This document shows, piece after piece, positions 44,550 to 53,303 of a stretch of DNA of 64,000 nt (position 1 is the stretch's first letter; each line of letters starts with the position of its first letter). The notes below the pieces were generated by a model. It had not been told where the DNA came from. It worked only from the letters and a program-made list of their open reading frames with translations, and did not search any database. Source of the stretch: Polyangiaceae bacterium (GTDB taxonomy: Bacteria > Myxococcota_A > Polyangia > Polyangiales > Polyangiaceae); the NCBI GenBank assembly GCA_020633235.1, contig JACKEA010000006.1, positions 1-64,000 of the forward strand, written 5' to 3'. Position numbers and translations under genes: made by a program.

Positions 44550-44943
44550 TGGCGGCATCGGCGGGGAAGCAGGCGAAACGCTCCAAAAAGAAAACAGCTG
44601 CGGTCGGAGCGTTGATGCACGGCACGGCGGCCTACGGCGCGCGCTACTTGAAGAAGGGATTCGGCTTCACTGCCGAGGACGACCTGGCTTGGGCGCTCGG
44701 CTATCCGCATCTCCGAATGCTGACCGACGAGCCCGACGAGTACTTCGCGCGCTGGAAGCTCGGCTACCCGCTGTCCGAGGAGTACGCCGCGCGGATCAGA
44801 ACAAGAACGAACGCGTGCTGTTTGCTTTCGACACGGACATCCACGCCAAGATGTCCTGGGGTGACGAGCAGAGCGTGTTTCTGTTCGTGGCGGAGCGGGC
44901 GCTCATGAACGGCAAGCTCGAGCGCGTACGCGTGGGCTGGTGA
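44550..44943 (+). pseudogene. Frameshifted small protein gene
   Basis: First frame: MAASAGKQAKRSKKKTAAVG, then DLAWALGYPHLRMLTDEPDE and GYPLSEEYAARI. Near 44795-44800 the sense moves to the +1 frame: NERVLFAFDTDIHAKMSWGD, FLFVAERALMNGKLERVRVG and stop at 44943. Joined, it would be ~130 residues of a charged, soluble protein. A small deletion is the likely cause; assembly error is also possible. No named family, though the C-terminal half looks like a normal folded domain. Confidence 0.6.
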
Positions 44944-44965
44944 GGTTCCGCGGCGGACCGACATG
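44942..44965 (+). repeat. Interspersed repeat copy 13
   Basis: gaggttccgcggcggaccga then catg. Begins at the stop codon of the previous gene, and its last bases supply the ATG of the next gene (44963). Confidence 0.7.
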
Positions 44966-45508
44966 AATACGAAGAAGGCCCTGGCCAGTGTCCTGATCAC
45001 GACGGCGTGCTCCACCGGCACGGCCGGGCCCGCCATGCCGAAGCCCCGCGTGGCGACGGGCGAGGTCGGTGCGCCGCCGGCCATCGCGTGCTCGCCGAGC
45101 GCGCACTACGAGGCGGAGCGCGGCTGCACGGAGGACTTGTACGGCGTGCCGCTGCGCGTGACGCATCAGAACGCCATGACGAGCAGCTTCCGGCTGGTGG
45201 GCGTGGCCCTGGCGCTGGACGGCGATCTGGTGTTCGACAGCAACGATCCGGCGCTGCTCGAGCGCAAGGCGTTTCCGGTGCTCACTACTAGCGTGCGCTC
45301 CGGGCATCACGATCTGGGCGTGCTGCTCGTGTACCGAGGGCACGGGTACGGCGTGTTCGCCTATCTGAAGGGCTACAAGTTCGAAGCGCGGGCGAACCAC
45401 GCCTTCGAAGCACACGGCGACCGGGGTGTGAACGTCCGCGTGGTGGGGTACGAGAAGGGCTCGCCGACGACGCCGGTGGAAGAGCGTCCCGCCGTTCGCT
45501 TCGAATAG
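44963..45508 (+). CDS. Lipoprotein-like secreted protein, 181 aa
   Basis: MNTKKALASVLITTACSTG (lipobox TTAC). The mature protein is a mix of strands and helices with GCTEDLYGVPLRVTHQNAMT, FRLVGVALALDGDLVFDSND, HDLGVLLVYRGHGYGVFAYL and KGYKFEARANHAFEA. It looks like a single compact domain. The start codon lies in a repeat, so upstream regulation may have been altered by the insertion of that repeat (inference). Family unknown. Upstream of a pectate-lyase-like protein gene by 15 bp. Confidence 0.7.
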   Translation: MNTKKALASVLITTACSTGTAGPAMPKPRVATGEVGAPPAIACSPSAHYEAERGCTEDLYGVPLRVTHQNAMTSSFRLVGVALALDGDLVFDSNDPALLERKAFPVLTTSVRSGHHDLGVLLVYRGHGYGVFAYLKGYKFEARANHAFEAHGDRGVNVRVVGYEKGSPTTPVEERPAVRFE

Positions 45509-45523
45509 TGCGATACTCGGTGC

Positions 45524-46876
45524 ATGAACCGAGGGCTTTGGGTGCTTGCGGCGATGGGGATGCTCGGCTGCGGGAGCGACGACGGCGCGGCCCCGAGCGG
45601 CAGCGGCGGCTCCGCGGGGACGAGCGGAAGCGGTGGAGTGAGCGGAAGCGGTGGAGTGAGCGGCAACGGTGGAGTGAGCGGCAACGGTGGGGCGAGCGGC
45701 AGCGGTGGTGTCAGTGGCAGCGGTGGTGTCAGTGGCTCGGGCGGCAGCGGTGGCTCGGGCAACGTGGTGACGGCCGCGTCGTGCGCGCAGGCGGACGTGG
45801 AGAGCGCGATCGCCGGTGCAGGCGTGGGGGACGAAGTGGCCGTACCCGCGGGCGACTGCACCTGGTCCGGACTCACGCTCGACAAGGCGGTGCACCTGCG
45901 GGGCGCCGGAAAGGGTCAGACGAACATCACCCTGGGCGGCAACAACACCCTCACCAAGCAAGCGGCGGGTGTGGTGCGCGTGTCGGACTTCAGCTTCGAG
46001 AAGAGCGGCGGCGGTAACGAAAGCAAGGGCTGGACCGTCGGCGGATCCTGGAAGAACGCCGAGCCCGTCGTGATCGAGAAGAACGAGTTCACGATCTCCG
46101 GATCGGGACTGTTCCTGATCGACGTCGTGGGCGGCGTGGTCATCGCAGCCAACGATTTCACCGGGGAGTGGGACGACTCCTTCTTGCAGCTCAAGGACAC
46201 CCAAGACGCGGAAGGCTCTTGGTCCAGCGCGGACAGCCTGGGAGACAAGGACACATCCGGAAAGCTGAACGTGTACGTGGAAGGCAACACCTTCTACGGT
46301 GGCACCAATCAGGGCATCGACGCGGACGATGCGTCGCGTGTCGTCTACCGCCACAACGTGCTCACCTATTCGTCCTTCAACACACACGGCTGGGCGTCGT
46401 CCCCCGCGGGGGTGCGCCACTTCGAGGTGTACGACAACCAGTTCAAGCACCTCGGCGGCTCGGAGCCCATCGCCAACCAGAACTGGGCCATCTGGATCCG
46501 CGGCGGCTCCGGCGTGATCTTCGAGAACCAGATCGACGACCTGGCCGGCTCCTACTGGGGACAGAAAGAAGAGATCCGCTTCACCATTCGCGGCGCCGAG
46601 GATGATCGCCCTCAGGGTTCCTGTGCGAACACGAGCTACCCGGTGCCGCACCAGATCGGTCAGGGCCACGACGGTGCAAAGACCATCACCGACCCGCTCT
46701 ACCTGTGGGGCAACACCGGCGCACAGGAGATTTCCGCTGGTTGGAACTGGGGCAACCCCTGCGGCTTCAGCTTCGACGACTTCTTCCAGTGGGGCCGGGA
46801 CGCCGTGAAGGACGGCACGCCCAAGCCCGGCTACACGCCGTACACCTACCCGCATCCGCTGGTATCATCGAAGTAG
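45524..46876 (+). CDS. Right-handed beta-helix lipoprotein
   Basis: 450 aa. MNRGLWVLAAMGMLGCGSDD (lipobox MLGC). A 55-residue linker of GSGG/VSGNGG repeats, then parallel-beta-helix sequence: GVGDEVAVPAGDCTWSGLTL, VHLRGAGKGQTNITLGG, LDASRVV-type turns such as ASRVVYRHNVLTYS, and VRHFEVYDNQFKHLGG. Typical of pectate lyase/polysaccharide-processing or binding proteins. No catalytic set was confirmed. Its TAG shares a base with the GTG of the next gene, so they are coupled. Confidence 0.8.
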   Translation: MNRGLWVLAAMGMLGCGSDDGAAPSGSGGSAGTSGSGGVSGSGGVSGNGGVSGNGGASGSGGVSGSGGVSGSGGSGGSGNVVTAASCAQADVESAIAGAGVGDEVAVPAGDCTWSGLTLDKAVHLRGAGKGQTNITLGGNNTLTKQAAGVVRVSDFSFEKSGGGNESKGWTVGGSWKNAEPVVIEKNEFTISGSGLFLIDVVGGVVIAANDFTGEWDDSFLQLKDTQDAEGSWSSADSLGDKDTSGKLNVYVEGNTFYGGTNQGIDADDASRVVYRHNVLTYSSFNTHGWASSPAGVRHFEVYDNQFKHLGGSEPIANQNWAIWIRGGSGVIFENQIDDLAGSYWGQKEEIRFTIRGAEDDRPQGSCANTSYPVPHQIGQGHDGAKTITDPLYLWGNTGAQEISAGWNWGNPCGFSFDDFFQWGRDAVKDGTPKPGYTPYTYPHPLVSSK

Positions 46877-48093
46877 TGTCCGAGCGGCAGATCGAGATGA
46901 CCTGGCGCTGCACGATGTGCGGCTACCAGAATTTGGGGCGGCACACCGTCTGTCAGAGCTGCGGCGACGCGAAAGACGCCAGCGAGAAGTACGAGATGCC
47001 GGCGGACACCCGCAAGGCGCGTACCGTCACCCAGCCGTCGCTGCTCGCCATCGCCCGCGGTGGCGCCAACTGGCGCTGTCCATATTGTCGCAGTGATCAG
47101 CGCCGGGCGGATGGAACCTGTCGCCAATGCGGCGCGCCCTCCGGAGATGCGAAGCCGAGCCCCCTGCGCGCCGTCGCCGCCAAGGTGGCCATCGGCATGC
47201 GCTGGGCTCGCATGGCGTTCTACGTCGCGCTCGTGGGCTTTGTCTTCTTCGTGCTGATTACCTGCGGCATCTGGCGCTACCAAGCCAAGACTCAGGTCAT
47301 CTACAAGATGGCGAAGGTGAGCGCCGAGCGCTTGCGCCTGCCCTTCGAGGACGTGCACGGCACCGTGCAGCAAGTGAAGTGGCAGCATCGCATCGAGGTG
47401 CAGCGCTACAAGAAGGTCGCCAAAGAGGGCTTTGCCGAGAGCCGCCCGCCAGATGCTCTCGAGGTCAAGGCGGCGGGACAGCGCTTCCACCACAACGAGA
47501 CGGTGCAAGTGGGCTCCCACACCGAGCACTACACCGTGACCGAGTCGGACGGCTTCGACACCGAGAGCTACACGGAGCAAGAGGCGTGCGGGCAAGACTG
47601 CACCAGCACGCCTCAAAGCTGCCGCGAGGTGTGCACTCCCAACGGCAACGGCTTTGCTACTTGCCGCACGTCGTGCAGCGGTGGTGGGCAGAGCTGCACC
47701 ACGCGCTACTGCTCCGTCACCAAGTATCGTCAGGTGCCGCGCACCAAGCAGGTGCAAAAGAGCCGCGAGGTGCCCGAGTACGGCCAGCGCGCCGTGAACC
47801 AGGCTTGGTTCACCTGGACGGTGTGGGAGTGGGCACCCCAGCGCACCTTGGAGAAGCACGGCACCGGAACGCAGACGGAGTGGCCTACGGACAAGGAGGT
47901 CGCTCTCGGCAAGAAGCTCGGCAAGGGCGAGCAGGAACGCGCCCAGCGCGTCGAGGTGTACACGGTCGTCGTGCGCACGCCCGCGGGACTACGCGAAGCG
48001 CCGCTCCCGAACGAGGCGGCCCTCGCCACGCACTCCGCGGGTGAAAAGCTCACGCTCCGCACCTGGCCCAGCGGCCTCGTCCAACTCCTGTGA
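46876..48093 (+). CDS. Zinc-ribbon membrane protein
   Basis: 405 aa, GTG start overlapping the upstream TAG. N-terminal RanBP2-type zinc finger: WRCTMCGYQNLGRHTVCQSC at ~9-28. A second ribbon WRCPYCRSDQ then CRQCGAP follows at ~65-85. One membrane segment ~112-135 (FYVALVGFVFFVLITCGIW). The rest is extracytoplasmic with a Cys cluster (CTSTPQSCREVCTPNGNGFA, TSCSGGGQSCTTRYC) and a strand-rich C-terminus. An unusual combination. A zinc-finger pair inside and a Cys-rich domain outside suggests a signal or anchoring role (inference). Confidence 0.75.
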   Translation: MSERQIEMTWRCTMCGYQNLGRHTVCQSCGDAKDASEKYEMPADTRKARTVTQPSLLAIARGGANWRCPYCRSDQRRADGTCRQCGAPSGDAKPSPLRAVAAKVAIGMRWARMAFYVALVGFVFFVLITCGIWRYQAKTQVIYKMAKVSAERLRLPFEDVHGTVQQVKWQHRIEVQRYKKVAKEGFAESRPPDALEVKAAGQRFHHNETVQVGSHTEHYTVTESDGFDTESYTEQEACGQDCTSTPQSCREVCTPNGNGFATCRTSCSGGGQSCTTRYCSVTKYRQVPRTKQVQKSREVPEYGQRAVNQAWFTWTVWEWAPQRTLEKHGTGTQTEWPTDKEVALGKKLGKGEQERAQRVEVYTVVVRTPAGLREAPLPNEAALATHSAGEKLTLRTWPSGLVQLL

Positions 48094-48111
48094 ATGCCTC
48101 TGGGCATTTGG

Positions 48112-48139
48112 ATGTTGGTCCGGCGCGATCCCCGTCGCG
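48112..48139 (+). repeat. Interspersed repeat copy 14
   Basis: atgttggtccggcgcgatcc then ccgtcgcg, identical in core to copy 12. Located between convergent genes, 19 bp after the zinc-ribbon gene stop. Confidence 0.75.
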
Positions 48140-48148
48140 AGCCGCGTC

Positions 48149-48733
48149 TCAGAAACTCCCGTTCAGCCCCAACACGGCTCCCCCCGGCCGCACCCTGAAT
48201 CCGAGCTGCGGCGCGGCCGCACGTGACGTCGCTGCCGAGCGCTGCGGCGTGGCCGCGCGTGACGTCGCTGCCGAGCGCTGCGGCGTGGCAAAAGCCAACG
48301 CGATCATCAGCCCACCGAGGATCTGAGGCACGCCTGCGACGTTGCCGTAGAAACTTCCGCAGTAGTCCGCATGATCCGGCGCGCCTTCCACCGCGTGCGA
48401 CGAGAAACGCTCATCGCCGTCATTGCACCGACTGCTGTCGTACATGAACGGGCCCGCAAACGGGATGTACAGCAACTTCTCGTTGCCGAGGGTCCACTTG
48501 CCGTCGGGACCAATATCGTCGCCGCCGGATAGCGCCGTGCCCAACGCGAGCCCATAGCCCAGGGCGAAGAACGCTCCACCCGCCACCCAGAGCCAGGTTC
48601 GGGGATGCGTCTTCGTCTGGGTCGTTGGCGGGTTGGTGGGCGTCGGCTGGGCGTGGACCGGAACCACCATGGTGAGCAGTGCTACGGTGAGCGTGATCAC
48701 GCGAACGCAGCGCACCGAAAGACCCCGACCCAT
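48149..48733 (-). CDS. Membrane or secreted protein with C-terminal repeats
   Basis: 194 aa from MGRGLSVRCVRVITLTVALL, a signal-type N-terminus ending near VHAQ. A second hydrophobic stretch (TWLWVAGGAFFALGYGLALG) and a third near the end (GGLMIALAFA). The C-terminus has repeated ATPQRSAATSRA units, encoded by two ~36-bp tandem copies (gtgacgtcgctgccgagcgc). The middle contains FAGPFMYDSSRCNDGDERF. No known family. Divergent from the nuclease-like lipoprotein gene at 48813 (79-bp gap). Confidence 0.65.
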   Translation of the reverse strand: MGRGLSVRCVRVITLTVALLTMVVPVHAQPTPTNPPTTQTKTHPRTWLWVAGGAFFALGYGLALGTALSGGDDIGPDGKWTLGNEKLLYIPFAGPFMYDSSRCNDGDERFSSHAVEGAPDHADYCGSFYGNVAGVPQILGGLMIALAFATPQRSAATSRAATPQRSAATSRAAAPQLGFRVRPGGAVLGLNGSF

Positions 48734-48812
48734 GCTCCAATCGTAGCACAGACGCGCGACGAGTCCTGACGCCGTTGGTCGAAGCCGCGTCGAGTGATAC
48801 CCTGCTCGCATC

Positions 48813-49877
48813 GTGAAGTCGTATCTGAACGCGGGAAGTGCGCTGCTCGCTGCCCTGGTGTTGCTCGCTTGTGGCGGCGCGGAAGACGCCGCGTCCAACG
48901 AGGGACCGCCCCAGAGCACGCCGGACGACGGCGGCATCGGGCTCGCGGATGCGGAGCCGGGCACCTTCGAGGCGGGCGCGCTGGACGCCCAGCCACAAGA
49001 AGACTCCGGTGCCGAGCCTGTGGACGCTGCGGCGGGTACGGATTCAGGTACGGGTCCGGGCCCGGGTCCCGATCCCGGACCGCCGGCTCAGTACCAGGTC
49101 GAGATGGTGTACACGACCGCGAACATTGGGCGGAGCTACAACACCAAGGCCGACGTGCAAAAGGTCTTCGACAAGGTCGGAGACGTCATCGGGGGCAAGA
49201 GCGGTCCCAAGTTCATCGGTTGGCAAGAGATCGGTGAAGGAGACCCGTGCGGAGCCAGCTGCGAGATCAACGCCCTCTTGGCGCGCTTCACCACTGCCGG
49301 CGGTTGGAAGACGGTACATCCCAACGGCAAGAAGCCGGGCGGCGGCAGCGAGCTCGTGAAGGTGCCCATCACGTCCAAGGGCGCCAACGACACCATCAGC
49401 ACGCGCGCCACATTTGCCTCGCCGGGGTGGGCCGGCGTGAGCCCGACGCGCTTCGTCGTCGTTTCGTTCCACAAGAACCGGAACCTCTCCACCATCAACA
49501 CGCATTTCATCGCCGGTGCTTGGTCCTGCAAATCGAACGTGGCTCAGCGCAAGGACTACTGGAAGCAGGCGTGGAAGGTGCTGAAGTCGGAAGTCGCCAC
49601 CGAGATCGGCAAGGGCCGCAACGTCGTGGTCACGGGAGATCTCAACCGCCCGCGCGCTCAGGACAGCTGTAACCCCGCATGGGATCCGAGCTCCCTGAAC
49701 GCGCGCGCTTCCGTGGTGGGCGGCGCGGGCATCGACTACGTGTTCGCGGTTCCCGCCGTGGGCTACAAGTTCGTTGTCTCCAAGAAAGCCGACGGCACCA
49801 AGAAGCAGGGTGTCATCGATCTCGGCATCGACGGCCACAACGCCCACTGGGTCATCGGCAAGTTCGTGGCGAACTGA
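48813..49877 (+). CDS. Endonuclease/exonuclease/phosphatase (EEP) family lipoprotein
   Basis: 354 aa, GTG start. MKSYLNAGSALLAALVLLAC then GG gives lipobox LLAC. A linker rich in Asp/Gly/Pro runs to residue ~95. The EEP fold then shows GWQEIGEG (metal Glu, ~138), a strand SFHKNRNLSTINTHFIA, VVTGDLNRPR (Asp/Asn, ~275), GIDYVFAV (~306) and DGHNAHW (~340), the catalytic Asp/His pair. Complete active site, so a secreted DNase or phosphodiesterase is likely; DNA degradation in prey or a biofilm is inference. The 3' end is the apparent source of half the 62-bp repeat unit that follows. Confidence 0.85.
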   Translation: MKSYLNAGSALLAALVLLACGGAEDAASNEGPPQSTPDDGGIGLADAEPGTFEAGALDAQPQEDSGAEPVDAAAGTDSGTGPGPGPDPGPPAQYQVEMVYTTANIGRSYNTKADVQKVFDKVGDVIGGKSGPKFIGWQEIGEGDPCGASCEINALLARFTTAGGWKTVHPNGKKPGGGSELVKVPITSKGANDTISTRATFASPGWAGVSPTRFVVVSFHKNRNLSTINTHFIAGAWSCKSNVAQRKDYWKQAWKVLKSEVATEIGKGRNVVVTGDLNRPRAQDSCNPAWDPSSLNARASVVGGAGIDYVFAVPAVGYKFVVSKKADGTKKQGVIDLGIDGHNAHWVIGKFVAN

Positions 49878-50059
49878 GCGCCAAATCCGTCATCGGCGGT
49901 GCGTGGCGCCGGCAAGCTCGCGGCGAACGGAGCGCCAAAAGCGTCATCGGCGGTGCGTGGCGCTTGGACGTCGGCAAGTTCGCGGCGAACGGAGCGCCAA
50001 AAGCGTCATCGGCGGTGCGTGGCGCTTGGACGTCGGCAAGTTCGCGGCGAACGGAGCGC

Positions 50060-50250
50060 CAGCAGGTGTACGTGGTCTGGCCGGACATGTCCCTTCACGA
50101 TGACGATGTCATGTGTCCGACATATCTCGCGAATCAGCTCACGCGCCGACCCACCTCCCCCTTGAGCGCCGGCTTGCGGTACTTCGTGGAGAACACGAAG
50201 TGGTAGCGCAACCGGTAGACGGTATGAGCGGCCCGGCGGCATTCACTCAT
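50060..50250 (-). pseudogene. tnpA: IS200/IS605-family TnpA transposase, truncated and frameshifted
   Basis: Starts MSECRRAAHTVYRLRYHFVF, then STKYRKPALKGEVGRRV, the conserved TnpA N-terminus; a small deletion then shifts frame, and the sequence continues ELIREICRTHDIVIVKGHV and RPDHVHLL, with the HUH motif (HVH). It stops exactly at the next 62-bp repeat. The Tyr-containing C-terminal half is missing, so it is inactive. Upstream at ~50255-50330 is what looks like the element's left end, with a gcctcctaaaggc fold-back. Confidence 0.85.
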
Positions 50251-50328
50251 CCGGTAGAATGTACCGCAAGCCTCCTAAAGGCGTCGTCTGAAGGCGAGGG
50301 GTTCCACCCTCCCAGAGTCAGGCACCTG
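50251..50328 (-). mobile_element. Left end of the IS200-like element
   Basis: Contains caagcctcctaaaggcgtcg then aaggcgaggggttccaccct. The fold-back gcct...aggc is the subterminal hairpin type used by IS200/IS605 TnpA. The right end is absent. Confidence 0.55.
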
Positions 50329-50500
50329 AGCGCCAAAAGCGTCATCGGGGCGGTTATCGTTGGTGGCGGTGCGTGGCGCTTGGACGTCGGCAAGTTCGCG
50401 GCGAACGGGCGTCATCGGCGGTGCGTGGCGCTTGGACGTCGGCAAGTTCGCGGCGAACGGAGCGCCAAAAGCGTCATCGGGGCGGTTATCATCGGCGGCG

Positions 50501-51328
50501 GTGCGTGGCTCTTGGACATACGCGGCGATAGCGCTCTTGGCCCTCGGTTGTGCCAGTGAGCCCAAGGCGGATGAGAGCGCGCCCACGCCGAAGGCGGATG
50601 AGAGCGCGCCCACGCCGAAGGCGCCCACTCCGCCTGTAGCCTCGCCGCCATCGGCCTCGGCTCCCGCAGCAAAGGCCGAGATCCACGCGTCCGTCGCGCC
50701 GATTCAAGCGAGCGGGCGCACCTGTCGCGAGCAGCCCGCGCAGGACTTCCTGCTGCGCAAGGATCAGATCGCGAAGATTGGCGCGTCCAAGGAGGAGCGC
50801 GCCAGCATCTTCGCGGCGCGCAAGCGCTCGGTCGACTATCGCACGCAGCAGTACGGTCACGTGTCCGGCTTCGGCAGTCGGCGGGACAACAAGTTCCCGC
50901 CCTACCACTACGCCAAGCGCACCAAGTTCATGGGTGTGCCGGTGGTGGTGCACGAGAAGATCATCCCGGCCCTCGAGTGCGTGGAGGCCGCCCTCCGGCG
51001 CGACTGCACGGAACACCCCTACCAGCCGAAGTCCGTGGGCGGCATTCGCGTGGACAACACCTTCAAGGACTACGAAGTCTCGAATCACCTGTACGGTATC
51101 GCGGTGGACATCGATTCCCATCTGAATCCGTGCTGCCACTGCGTCGGACATTGGCCGGACGCGGACGCCTGCAAGAGAAAGGTGAGCTCGGTCTACGAGC
51201 GTATGAAGATGCCGCGCTGCTGGGTGGAGGTGTTCGAGCGCTACGGTTTCCACTGGCTCGGTCACGACGAGCTGGAGGACACGATGCACTTCGAGTTCCT
51301 GGGCGATCCGGACAAGATCGTCGAGTAA
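50501..51328 (+). CDS. Peptidase M15 (D-Ala-D-Ala carboxypeptidase-like) lipoprotein
   Basis: 275 aa from the GTG at 50501: MRGSWTYAAIALLALGCASE, a compact lipoprotein signal. Earlier in-frame starts lie in the 62-bp repeats and give repeat-derived residues. Then two KADESAPTP repeats and a Pro-rich linker. The peptidase domain has SNHLYGIAVDIDSH (~194-207; His and Asp ligands), WVEVFERYGFHWLGHDELED and TMHFEFLGDPD (His ligand). Similar to VanY/M15C enzymes that trim peptidoglycan peptides. The start codon and promoter region sit in the repeat array, so copy number of the array may affect expression (inference). Confidence 0.85.
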   Translation: MRGSWTYAAIALLALGCASEPKADESAPTPKADESAPTPKAPTPPVASPPSASAPAAKAEIHASVAPIQASGRTCREQPAQDFLLRKDQIAKIGASKEERASIFAARKRSVDYRTQQYGHVSGFGSRRDNKFPPYHYAKRTKFMGVPVVVHEKIIPALECVEAALRRDCTEHPYQPKSVGGIRVDNTFKDYEVSNHLYGIAVDIDSHLNPCCHCVGHWPDADACKRKVSSVYERMKMPRCWVEVFERYGFHWLGHDELEDTMHFEFLGDPDKIVE

Positions 51329-51439
51329 CTCCGCAATCGCCCCTCGCGAACGCACGTATCAACGGAGCGTGCCGCAAGTCGTCCTGGGCATGGGCAGGTG
51401 GCGCCAGGGAGCGCACGTCCGTGCGCGGAGATCGCCTGC

Positions 51440-53280
51440 AACCCGGCGGGCTTGAGGGGTAAGGAGCCCGAAAATTAGTACGCATATCAACCGATTTCGG
51501 CGCGCCAAGGCCCCCGAAACCCGGAGTAGAAGGCCGTTGCAGCTGACAACGGGTGAGCCAGCGGCACCTCCGCCGTGCGCGGAGATCGCCTGCAACATGG
51601 CAGGGTTGAGGGCTAAGGAGCCCGAAATTAGTACGCATATCAACCGATTTCGGCGCGCCGAGGCCCCCGAAACCCGGAGTAGAAGGCCGTTGCAGCTGAC
51701 AACGGGTGAGCCAGCGGCACCTCCGCGCGGGCGCGGACGAGGGCTGACGCGGGCGGAAGGGTAGACGAAGGGCAACGCAGGTCGCGGAGGCGGGCAGCGA
51801 CGAGGACTGACGCAGCGTGATGCGCCAGCGCGGTAGCGACGAGGGCTGACGCAGGTTGTCCAGGACATGATCCGCGCCAGCGCGGGTGGCGACGAGGGCT
51901 GACGCAGGTTGTCCAGGACATGATCCGCGCCAGCGCGGGTAGCGACAGGAGCAACGCAGGTTGCGCAGCCGGGTAGCGACGAGGGCTGACGCAGGTTGTC
52001 CAGGACATGATCCGCGCCAGCGCGGGTGGCGACAAGAGCAACGCAGGTTGCGTAGCCGGGTAGCGACGAGGGCTGACGCAGCGTGATGCGCCAGCGCGGA
52101 GCGCCGAGGGCTGACGCACCGTGATGCGCCAGCGCGGAGCGCCGAGGGCTGACGCAACTTGTCCAGGACGCGATCCGCGCCGCCGCGGGTAGCGACGAGG
52201 GCAGACGCACGGGAAGGGTAGCGACGAGGGCGCTGACACACGGGAAGAGCCAGGGGTTGGGGCGCGCGAAAATTAGTACGCATATCAACCGATTTCGGCG
52301 CGCCCGCCCCCTGAGATCCGAAGCAGAAGGCCGGTGCGGCTAGGCAGCGGGTGAGCCAGCGCACTTCCACGCCAGCGCGGGTACCGACGAGGGCTGACGC
52401 GCGGGAAGGGTAGCGACGAGGGCTGACGCAGGATGTCCAAGACATGATCCGCGCCAGCGCGAGTGGCGACGAGGGCTGACGCGCGGGAAGGGTAGCGACG
52501 AGGGCTGACGCACGATGTCCAAGACATGATCCGCGCCAGCGCGGGTGGCGACGAGGGCTGACGCAGGTTGTCCAGGACATGATCCGCGCCAGCGCGGGTA
52601 GCGACGAGGGCTGACACACGGGAAGAGCCAGGGGTTGGGGCGCGCGAAAATTAGTACGCATATCAACCGATTTCGGCGCGCCCGCCCCCCCCCGAAATCC
52701 AAGGCAGAAGGTCGTTGCAGTTAGGCAGCGGGTGAGCCAGCGCACCTCCGCCCCAGCGCGGGTAGCGACGAGGGCTGACGCAGGGGGAAGGGTAGCGGGA
52801 CGAGGGCTAACGCAGGGGGAAGGGTAGCGACGAGGGCTGACGCAGGGGGAAGGGTAGCGACGAGGGCTGACGCAGGTTGTCCAGGACATGATCCGCGCCA
52901 GCGCGGGTGGCGACGAGGGCTGACGCAGCTTGCCCAGGATATGATCCGCGCCAGCGCGGGTAGCGACGAGGCGTGACGCAGGTTGTCCAGGACATGATCC
53001 GCGCCAGCGCGGGTACCAACGAGGGCTGACACACGGGAAGAGCCAGGGGTTGGGGCGCGCGAAGATTAGTATGCATATCAACCGATTGCGGCGCGCCCGC
53101 CCCCCTGAGATCCGAAGCAGAAGGCCGTTGCGGGTAGGAACGGGTGAGCCAGCGCACCTCCACGCCAGCGCGGGTAGCGACGAGGGCTGACGCAGGGTTG
53201 GAACCAGGGGTTGGGGCGCGCGAAAATTAGTACGCATATCAACCGATTGCGGCGCGCCAGCCCCCCCGAAAATCTTGGGG
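51440..53280. repeat. Complex minisatellite, ~1.8 kb
   Basis: Two interlaced repeats. The short one (agcgacgagggctgacgcag and variants) occurs more than 20 times, often as a ~53-bp unit with ggacatgatccgcgccagcg. The long one has the core ttagtacgcatatcaaccga then tttcggcgcgcc at 51475, 51628, 52273, 52651, 53066 and 53227, followed by ~80 bp in common. The spacings are 153, 645, 378, 415 and 161 bp. No gene is supported; open frames here are the result of repeats. It lies between convergent stop codons (51328 and 53304). Confidence 0.9.
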
Positions 53281-53303
53281 GCGGGCGACGAGCGACGTAG
53301 CCC

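Larger units (their letters stand above)
49871..50500 (+). repeat. 62-bp tandem repeat array, interrupted by an IS200-like fragment
   Basis: Units such as gcgccaaaagcgtcatcggc then ggtgcgtggcgcttggac and ggcaagttcgcggcgaacgg. Three units before 50060 and about three after 50328. Part of the unit copies the 3' end of the nuclease gene (ggcaagttcg...gaac) and part copies the 5' end of the M15 gene (ggtgcgtggc...ttggaca). Confidence 0.85.

Noticed and set aside
44903..46855. Minus-strand frame of 650 codons
   Set aside because: Antisense to two well-supported secreted-protein genes, with no start context or motif.
51780..53030. Possible CRISPR array
   Set aside because: Units are tandem, of mixed length (about 29 and 53 bp) and lack unique spacers; no cas genes are nearby.
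51063..53237. A minus-strand open frame of 724 codons
   Set aside because: It is made of the minisatellite repeats, is rich in repeated Arg/Ser/Pro/Ala segments, overlaps the M15 gene antisense, and all three frames are similarly open.
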